Source: Candidatus Nanopelagicales bacterium (GTDB lineage Bacteria > Actinomycetota > Actinomycetes > S36-B12 > GCA-2699445). From it: a DNA stretch of 5,807 nt. Below the pieces are notes generated by a model. It was not told the origin of the DNA. It ran no database searches and was given only the letters and a program-made list of their open reading frames with translations. A program made the translations under genes and the position numbers. The DNA is taken from the NCBI GenBank assembly GCA_029939085.1, contig JAOZTQ010000098.1, positions 1-5,807 on the forward strand, in the 5' to 3' direction. Position 1 is the stretch's first letter. Each line of letters begins with the position of its first letter. Shown one piece after another: positions 1-4,245 of the stretch.

Positions 1-895
1 ACAGCACGCCAATACCGATTGCAACCACTACGTCAAAGAAAGGCAGTATCTCGGCGAGATTTTGCTTCCGCATCCGCCTAATCATGAGCGGAGCTAGTAA
101 GCCCATAATGACCGCGGTCAGTAGCCCGGAATCTTCGACTCGTGAATCAGCCCATGACACTGCCGCCACGACACTTCCCAGCAGCGCGATCGTGCCTAGC
201 CTGGAGTCGCGGCCTGCTAGGCGAAGAGCTAGCCACATTATGGCCAAACCAACCAGTCCTGCACCGGCGCCGTAGAGGAGGCTTTGGAGGAATGTCGTGA
301 TGGGCTCTCTGGCGGTAACGTCGGCTTGTTGTTCAGCCTGGATGTATTGAAAAACAACCACAGCAATAAGTGCACCCAACGGGTCGATCAGGGTGCCTTC
401 CCACATCAGAATATGTCGAATGCGACGAGCTGGACGAATATAAGCCAGTAGTGGTCCCACGACAGTGGGGCCGGAAACGATAAGGATGGCGCCCAGAAGT
501 GCAGCGATACTCGCTTCCACATCAAGCAGAATAGAAATTATGACTGCAGTGGCAGCCCACGTTATAAGTGCGCCGATCCCGACGAGTCGTCGAATGAGAT
601 GAATATCTCGCCCCTGAATCGGTGAAGCAAATAGTTCCATACCGCCGTGGAACAGGATCAGGCCAACGCTGATGCTGACCAACGAGAAAAAACCATCTCC
701 AACAAATTCAGCAACTGAAACGTCCGAAACTAGAGCTCCCACCAAGAAGCCCGCCGGAAGAAGCAATAAAAGTGCGGGAACGCGCAGTCGCGGGGCGATG
801 AGAAGACACAGCATCGCGGTTCCCACAATTACGGAAGTACCGAGAAGAATTTGTGCTGTGGTCAATGATGTCGGGTCCGATACTGATTCCATCAT
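1..895 (-). CDS. CPA1-type Na+(K+)/H+ antiporter, N-terminal part (cut by left edge)
   Basis: An open frame reads leftward from ATG at 895 (a second ATG follows at 892) for 298 codons and leaves the window without a stop. The product is a very hydrophobic membrane protein with about ten segments, at roughly residues 17-34, 40-57, 71-89, 104-124, 129-151, 166-184, 202-224, 234-249, 258-271 and 286 onward. Two family signatures are visible: SGPTVVGPLL at 141-150, and WEGTLIDPLGALIAVVVF at 165-182, which contains Glu166 and Asp171. By family knowledge these helices form the ion-binding core of monovalent cation/proton exchangers in the inner membrane. The Asn-Asp pair typical of NhaP-like CPA1 proteins is Ile170-Asp171 here. 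Many relatives carry a C-terminal TrkA/RCK regulatory region; that part would lie outside the window. The start is chosen because no convincing Shine-Dalgarno precedes it, yet a TANNNT -10 element lies at leaderless distance. An in-frame stop further upstream limits extension. Family call is firm; the ion transported is unknown. Confidence 0.88.
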   Translation of the reverse strand, partial: MMESVSDPTSLTTAQILLGTSVIVGTAMLCLLIAPRLRVPALLLLLPAGFLVGALVSDVSVAEFVGDGFFSLVSISVGLILFHGGMELFASPIQGRDIHLIRRLVGIGALITWAATAVIISILLDVEASIAALLGAILIVSGPTVVGPLLAYIRPARRIRHILMWEGTLIDPLGALIAVVVFQYIQAEQQADVTAREPITTFLQSLLYGAGAGLVGLAIMWLALRLAGRDSRLGTIALLGSVVAAVSWADSRVEDSGLLTAVIMGLLAPLMIRRMRKQNLAEILPFFDVVVAIGIGVL

Positions 896-903
896 CGGGA
901 CCA

Positions 904-909
904 ATGTTA
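904..909 (-). promoter_or_regulatory. Candidate -10 element (TAACAT) for a leaderless antiporter transcript
   Basis: On the minus strand TAACAT matches the actinobacterial TANNNT -10 pattern. It ends 8 nt before the ATG at 895, so transcription would begin at or within a nucleotide or two of the start codon. This fits the lack of a ribosome binding site. The -35 is poor: TTGCTC lies at a short 15-nt spacing, and a better TTGAAA lies too far upstream. Inference from spacing only. Confidence 0.4.
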
Positions 910-1047
910 GACAGAGAAACGACCGAGCAAACCATTTCAAGGGTTATGGTCCGTCACAGTAGCTGGAACCGGTATGCGCAGGCGGATCGTGCAGACCCGT
1001 ACCGGCTGACTAGGGTAGGTATACGAAACCGAGTTCTGAGTGATTGC

Positions 1048-1052
1048 GAGGG
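1048..1052 (+). promoter_or_regulatory. Ribosome binding site deciding the SGNH hydrolase start
   Basis: GAGGG lies 6 nt before the ATG at 1059. It selects this start over the in-frame TTG at 1044, which overlaps this site and would add only five residues before the conserved first strand. Confidence 0.7.
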
Positions 1053-1058
1053 CTAGCC

Positions 1059-1847
1059 ATGTGGCAACGCTACGTAGCCGTGGGGGACTCATTCACCGAG
1101 GGAATCGGCGACATCGGACCCGATGGTGTTCCGCGCGGTTGGGCAGACCGATTCGCTGAAGAACTTGCTGTCCGTAACCCTGACCTGCAATACGCCAATT
1201 TGGCCGTGCGCGGTCGGCGCATGCGTTCCATAGTTGCCGAGCAACTGCCTGCGGCATTGCGGGCCGAACCGGATTTGATCAGCTTGGTCGGCGGTGTCAA
1301 CGATGTACTGCGGCCAACCTGGTCATTGTTGGCCGTGTCCGATGCGCTGGAAGGTGGTGTGGCAGAGGCCCGGAGAAGTGGCGCAGATGTCTTGCTTATC
1401 ACCTACGGCGAACCAGATAGAAACTCCCGATTGCTGCGGCGAGTTCGGCAGCGGCTCGCGGACTATCGGGATGAGGTGCTCCGAATCAGCGAGCAATATG
1501 ACTGCTTACTGCTGGATTTGTGGCATGTGAACAATTTTCACGATGCTCGATTCTGGTCGCCGGATCGATTGCACCTCAACTCCCTAGGGCATCAGCGAAT
1601 GTCCTGGGCCGCTATGGAAGCAGTCGGTTTGTCAGCGCCCGATTGGCAGCAGTCATTGCCCGAAGAAGATTCAGCCGCACTCGTCGGCAGAGTGGCGTCC
1701 AATCTGGTGTGGACTGGAAATCATTTCCTACCGTGGGTAGGAAGGCGTCTCCTGGGAAGGAGTTCTGGTGACGGGGTTAGGGCGAAACGTCCCAATCTGG
1801 AACCGATCTTTTCGCCAGCTCAGCAAAACCAGGTCGCCGAGCAATAG
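1059..1847 (+). CDS. SGNH/GDSL-family hydrolase (esterase/lipase-like)
   Basis: The 262-residue product carries all SGNH blocks. Block I is GDSFTEG with nucleophile Ser11. Block II is in NLAVRGRR with oxyanion Gly52. Block III is GGVND with Asn81. Block V is DRLHLNSLGH with Asp169 and His172. It should therefore hydrolyse an ester or acyl bond, but the family is too broad to name a substrate. There is no signal peptide or membrane segment, so it is probably cytoplasmic. After the catalytic His come about 90 more residues. These include a Trp- and Arg-rich segment at about 218-248 (HFLPWVGRRLLGRSSGDG, then KRP), which from memory recurs in actinobacterial members. The ATG at 1059 has GAGGG 6 nt upstream. 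The gene is divergent from the CPA1 antiporter and convergent with the DJ-1/PfpI gene, so it is probably a single-gene transcript. No clear promoter was identified; TAGGGT at 1011-1016 and TATACG at 1020-1025 are possible -10 elements without good -35 partners. Confidence 0.9.
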   Translation: MWQRYVAVGDSFTEGIGDIGPDGVPRGWADRFAEELAVRNPDLQYANLAVRGRRMRSIVAEQLPAALRAEPDLISLVGGVNDVLRPTWSLLAVSDALEGGVAEARRSGADVLLITYGEPDRNSRLLRRVRQRLADYRDEVLRISEQYDCLLLDLWHVNNFHDARFWSPDRLHLNSLGHQRMSWAAMEAVGLSAPDWQQSLPEEDSAALVGRVASNLVWTGNHFLPWVGRRLLGRSSGDGVRAKRPNLEPIFSPAQQNQVAEQ

Positions 1848-1860
1848 GTCTGGCATCGCA

Positions 1861-1893
1861 TCGACCCAAATCCTGCGTCCTGGCTAGGGTCGA
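1861..1893. terminator. Weak stem in convergent gap, possible bidirectional terminator
   Basis: TCGACCC (1861-1867) and GGGTCGA (1887-1893) are perfect 7-bp complementary arms around a 19-nt loop, midway between two convergent stop codons (1847 and 1910). There is no following T-tract on either strand and the loop is long, so this is not a classical intrinsic terminator. Position is the main argument. Confidence 0.3.
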
Positions 1894-1909
1894 GGTCAGG
1901 GGAGTCGTA

Positions 1910-2590
1910 TCAGCCTTGCTCTGTTTCGGTAGCGCGGCCTGTCAGGGCTGCTGTGTCTTGTGACCATGGAAAGTCGATTTGTTGAGCTGTCTTGTGAGCC
2001 AGAGTCGGATTTACCAGGCGGGCCACCAGGTGGAGTCCAAGATCTAGACCGCAGGTCAGTGCACCTGCGGTAATAATGTGCCCGCTGTCGACGATTCGTT
2101 CTGACCGTCCGATGGTGGTTTCTGGGTCGGTGTTGCGTAGGGCGAGTTTGTTCTGAAGTTCGGGGATATCTTCCCAATGCGTTGTCCAGTCGCGACCGTC
2201 CAGAAATCCTAGCTGACCGAGTACATAAGAACCAGTGCACACGCGGGTGATGATGGTGGATTCAGCGGTGATGGACGTTATCGCTGAGCTGATTTCTGGA
2301 TTAGTTGCGATCCCATTTGGGTCGATTGAACCTGGAATCACTACGACATCAGGGCCGTCGATGCTGGTGATCGTATCGGCGGGAGTTAATCCGATACCGC
2401 CGTAAGCGGTAACTGGTTGATCATCGGGGCTGACCGTGTGAAGTCGAAACGGAGCGGCCTGACCGGACCGCTTGCTGAGTCGGTTGGCTGTGAGGAGAAC
2501 CTCATAGGGGCCACCAAAATCCAACAAATCCATCTCATCGAAAAGCAGGAACACTACGTCATGGCTGGCATCGGCAGATGTGGTGGACAT
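1910..2590 (-). CDS. DJ-1/PfpI-family protein, isonitrile hydratase-like
   Basis: The 226-residue product has the DJ-1/PfpI (class I glutamine amidotransferase-like) fold signatures. The N-terminal strand and DLLDFGGPYEVL segment hold Asp24 and Glu30. DVVVIPGS lies at 81-88. The nucleophile elbow RVCTGSYVLG has Cys118 followed by Thr119. THWEDIPEL lies at 137-145 and ITAGALTCGLDLGLHLV at 173-189. Asp24, Cys118 and Thr119 correspond to the Asp-Cys-Thr set described for Pseudomonas isonitrile hydratase InhA, and the length is close to that enzyme. Relatives also include glyoxalase-like enzymes and the N-terminal halves of AraC-type GlxA regulators. No C-terminal helix-turn-helix is present, so this is an enzyme or chaperone-like protein, not a regulator. 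It has no signal peptide and is probably cytosolic. The ATG at 2590 lies 7 bp after the PadR stop, so the two are almost certainly co-transcribed and probably translationally coupled; the site upstream is only a weak GGAT. The real substrate could differ from isonitriles. Confidence 0.88.
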   Translation of the reverse strand: MSTTSADASHDVVFLLFDEMDLLDFGGPYEVLLTANRLSKRSGQAAPFRLHTVSPDDQPVTAYGGIGLTPADTITSIDGPDVVVIPGSIDPNGIATNPEISSAITSITAESTIITRVCTGSYVLGQLGFLDGRDWTTHWEDIPELQNKLALRNTDPETTIGRSERIVDSGHIITAGALTCGLDLGLHLVARLVNPTLAHKTAQQIDFPWSQDTAALTGRATETEQG

Positions 2591-2597
2591 ACATCCA

Positions 2598-3167
2598 TCA
2601 TGGAGTATGGGATGACGTCAAAGTTGATTCCGGTAACGCGGAGAGTCGCTCAATGGCATCCTCACACCAACGAATCCAGGCACGTTCGTAGGCGAATCCC
2701 GCTCGGAGACCGAGTAGTCGTCCTACGGCACCGGCATCATCTTCCGGGGTGTCACGATAGACCGAACGCTCGATCCGCTCGTAAAGATTAAGGCGATTTC
2801 GATGGCCATCTAACCGGTCGACAATCTGGCGTCGCACTGAGTCGATATCCACATCAGCCAAGCTGTAGAGCTTGACCATCAGATCATCCTTGACCGGTGC
2901 GGGTGGATGCGATTCTCGGGACCAGGCGATGAGGTGCGCTCGTCCGTCCGGGGTGATCGAATAACGCCGCTTGTTCGGTCGGCTGGTTTGCACCACCAGC
3001 TCATCGGCAACCCAGCCGTTGGTTTTGAGCCGCTTGAGTTCCCGATATATCTGTTGATGATCGGCACGCCAAAAAAAGCCGATTGAGGTGTCGAACGACT
3101 TCGCAAGGTCGTAACCCGTGAGTGGTTCCTCGGCCAGGCAGACCAGAATCGCCTCGCCCAGTGCCAT
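2598..3167 (-). CDS. PadR-family transcriptional regulator
   Basis: The 189-residue product has the PadR architecture. An N-terminal winged helix-turn-helix spans about residues 1-80: MALGEAILVCLAEEPLTGYD, a recognition region around FFWRADHQQIYRELKRLKTN (31-50), and a wing with RPNKRRYSITPDGRAHL (63-79). A C-terminal Vir-type helical dimerisation region runs from about 90 to 175, opening with KDDLMVKLYS. By family knowledge PadR proteins are ligand-responsive repressors that often control an adjacent divergent gene and themselves. ATG at 3167 is chosen because it opens directly on the conserved first helix and has AAGGGA 9 nt upstream. A longer frame extends to 3227, but it would run through the promoter and into the operator dyad. 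First gene of a two-gene unit with the DJ-1/PfpI enzyme and divergent from the SDR gene. The ligand is unknown. Confidence 0.93.
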   Translation of the reverse strand: MALGEAILVCLAEEPLTGYDLAKSFDTSIGFFWRADHQQIYRELKRLKTNGWVADELVVQTSRPNKRRYSITPDGRAHLIAWSRESHPPAPVKDDLMVKLYSLADVDIDSVRRQIVDRLDGHRNRLNLYERIERSVYRDTPEDDAGAVGRLLGLRAGFAYERAWIRWCEDAIERLSALPESTLTSSHTP

Positions 3168-3176
3168 GACGCCACG

Positions 3177-3182
3177 TCCCTT
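3177..3182 (-). promoter_or_regulatory. Ribosome binding site for the PadR gene
   Basis: AAGGGA on the minus strand sits 9 nt before the ATG at 3167 and supports that start over the longer frame upstream. Confidence 0.6.
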
Positions 3183-3215
3183 CACTTGCCCACCAAAGTG
3201 GACCCCATGCTGCAC

Positions 3216-3221
3216 ATTATG
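3216..3221 (-). promoter_or_regulatory. Candidate -10 (CATAAT) for the PadR-DJ-1 operon
   Basis: Read leftward, the outer end of the dyad is CATAAT, one mismatch from TATAAT. Transcription would start near 3209, leaving a leader of about 42 nt before the PadR ATG. The -35 is weak (CAACAC at 17-nt spacing or TTCAAC at 19). Confidence 0.45.
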
Positions 3222-3231
3222 CAACAAGTTG

Positions 3232-3237
3232 CATAAT
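3232..3237 (+). promoter_or_regulatory. Candidate -10 (CATAAT) for the SDR gene
   Basis: The other half-site ends in CATAAT on the plus strand. Transcription would begin near 3244, giving a leader of about 33 nt before the SDR ATG. No strong -35 is visible upstream; CTGCAC at 3210-3215 is the nearest candidate. Because the hexamer is part of the dyad, a bound repressor would block it. Confidence 0.45.
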
Positions 3238-3267
3238 AGTGTTGAACAGCGTTACTGCACCCAACTT

Positions 3268-3274
3268 GGAGGGG
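3268..3274 (+). promoter_or_regulatory. Strong ribosome binding site for the SDR gene
   Basis: GGAGGGG immediately precedes the ATG at 3277 (core GGAGG ends 4 nt before it). It fixes the SDR start and rules out the longer in-frame extension from 3118, which would overlap the PadR gene and the operator. Confidence 0.85.
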
Positions 3275-3276
3275 TC

Positions 3277-4164
3277 ATGTCACTGGCAAATAAGACGGTT
3301 GTCATCACCGGAGGAACTCGCGGAATTGGCCTGGCCATCGCGCTTCGCGCTGCCGCCGATGGCGCCAATGTGGTCATCCTTGGCAAAACCGTTGATCCCG
3401 ATCCCCGGCTACCGGGAACTCTGTCGTCCGCCGCTGCAGAGATCGAAGCAGCTGGCGGAGCGGCGTTAGGCGTCCAAACAGATATTCGGAGTGAAGAACA
3501 AGTTGAAGCGGCAGTCGCTGCCGCGGTTGAGAAGTTCGGTGGCATTGATGTCCTCGTGAACAATGCCAGCGCCATAAGTCTCACGCCCACTGAGGCCACA
3601 CCAATGAAGCGCTATGACTTGATGCAGCAGGTAAATGCGCGCGGCACCTTTGTGATGTCTCAGAAATGCATACCGCATCTGAAGGCCTCAGATAACCCGC
3701 ACATTTTGACGTTGTCTCCGCCGCTCGATATCGACCCAAAATGGTTTAAGGGGCACGTGGCCTACACCATGGCGAAAATGGGGATGAGTATGTGCACACT
3801 CGGGATGGCGGCAGAGTTTGCGGATGAGGGGATCGCAGTGAACTCACTGTGGCCGTTGACGACCATCGATACTGCCGCGATTCGTAACCTACTGGGTGGT
3901 GACGCCATGGCGGCTCGAAGTCGGTCGCCGCGAATCATGGCTGATGCTGCCTACGCCGTGGTCACGCAACCGTCACGGGAGTGCACCGGGAACTTCTTTA
4001 TCGACGAACTCGTGCTCAGTGAAGCGGGTGTAACCGATTTCTCGGAATATTCAGCCGTGCCTGGCGATAAAGAACCGCCGTTCCTGGACTTCTTCGTACC
4101 TGCTGAAATGTTGAGCAGAGTTGAGTCGGAATACGTTGACGCTTTCGGCGGCCAGTCCAACTAA
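3277..4164 (+). CDS. HSDL2-like short-chain dehydrogenase/reductase
   Basis: The 295-residue product is a classical SDR. The nucleotide-binding TGGTRGIG is at 11-18 and NNAS at 95-98. The catalytic set is Asn120 (in QQVNARG), Ser147 (in LTLSPPL), Tyr163 and Lys167 (YTMAK). The segment from SPPL through PKWFKGHVAYTMAKMGMSM to LGMAAEF, then IAVNSLWP, MADAAYAV and TGNFFIDE, is the signature of the HSDL2 (hydroxysteroid dehydrogenase-like 2) branch. Bacterial members are often labelled citronellol/citronellal dehydrogenase or simply SDR oxidoreductase. Human HSDL2 adds a C-terminal SCP2 lipid-binding domain, which is absent here. It should be an NAD(P)-dependent alcohol/carbonyl oxidoreductase in the cytosol; neither cofactor preference nor substrate can be fixed from sequence. 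It is divergent from PadR, shares the operator region and so is probably PadR-repressed. The Kef-type antiporter follows 81 bp downstream and could be co-transcribed. Confidence 0.92.
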   Translation: MSLANKTVVITGGTRGIGLAIALRAAADGANVVILGKTVDPDPRLPGTLSSAAAEIEAAGGAALGVQTDIRSEEQVEAAVAAAVEKFGGIDVLVNNASAISLTPTEATPMKRYDLMQQVNARGTFVMSQKCIPHLKASDNPHILTLSPPLDIDPKWFKGHVAYTMAKMGMSMCTLGMAAEFADEGIAVNSLWPLTTIDTAAIRNLLGGDAMAARSRSPRIMADAAYAVVTQPSRECTGNFFIDELVLSEAGVTDFSEYSAVPGDKEPPFLDFFVPAEMLSRVESEYVDAFGGQSN

Positions 4165-4180
4165 TTCGGGTTGCAGCCTG

Positions 4181-4191
4181 CCACACTGTGG
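4181..4191. repeat. Small dyad CCACA-C-TGTGG in the SDR-antiporter gap
   Basis: Perfect 5-bp arms around a single central base. The arms are too close to form a hairpin, so a DNA-binding site is the only plausible role, and chance is quite possible. Confidence 0.3.
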
Positions 4192-4195
4192 AGTT

Positions 4196-4212
4196 ATCGG
4201 ATGTTGTCCGAT
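4196..4212. repeat. Inverted repeat ATCGGA-N5-TCCGAT upstream of the Kef-type antiporter
   Basis: Perfect 6-bp arms separated by 5 bp, lying 32 to 48 nt after the SDR stop and 34 nt before the antiporter ATG. As RNA it could form a short hairpin but no T-run follows, so an operator is as likely as a terminator. Its function is unproven. Confidence 0.35.
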
Positions 4213-4235
4213 CCATCTCAGTGAATGAACCAGGT

Positions 4236-4242
4236 AGGTGGG
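4236..4242 (+). promoter_or_regulatory. Ribosome binding site for the Kef-type antiporter
   Basis: AGGTGGG lies 3 nt before the ATG at 4246 and 9 nt before a second in-frame ATG at 4252. It serves either start, and disfavours the in-frame ATG at 4225, which lacks such a site. Confidence 0.5.
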
Positions 4243-4245
4243 CTT

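Larger units (their letters stand above)
3216..3237. promoter_or_regulatory. Perfect inverted repeat, probable PadR operator
   Basis: The half-site ATTATGCAAC is followed by AA and then its exact reverse complement GTTGCATAAT, giving 20 paired positions with a 2-bp centre. It contains ATGC-N8-GCAT, close in layout to the ATGT-N8-ACAT dyads reported for PadR-type repressors. It lies in the 109-bp gap between the divergent PadR (start 3167) and SDR (start 3277) genes, where an autoregulated PadR would be expected to bind. Symmetry is seen directly; identity of the binding protein is inference. Confidence 0.8.

Noticed and set aside
672..962. A 96-residue plus-strand open frame
   Set aside because: Antisense to the CPA1 antiporter start and divergent gap; low-complexity Thr/Ser/Arg composition and no ribosome binding site.
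969..1005. CCGGTA ... TACCGG arms upstream of the SGNH hydrolase
   Set aside because: Only 6-bp arms with a 25-nt gap, and CCGGTA-like words are common in this base composition; not enough for an operator or terminator.
1896..2240. A 114-residue minus-strand open frame in the DJ-1/PfpI region
   Set aside because: Same strand but a different frame from the clear DJ-1/PfpI protein; Arg/Thr-rich composition typical of an out-of-frame shadow, not a frameshifted half.
3168..3227. 20-residue N-terminal extension of PadR
   Set aside because: It would start inside the operator dyad and lacks homology to the PadR N-terminus; ATG 3167 has a good binding site.
3118..3276. 53-residue N-terminal extension of the SDR
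   Set aside because: It would overlap the PadR gene and run through the operator dyad. The strong GGAGG site and the conserved first strand both point to 3277.
3252..3599. A 115-residue minus-strand open frame
   Set aside because: Antisense to the Rossmann region of the SDR, Ala/Ser/Thr-rich, and overlapping the SDR start region.
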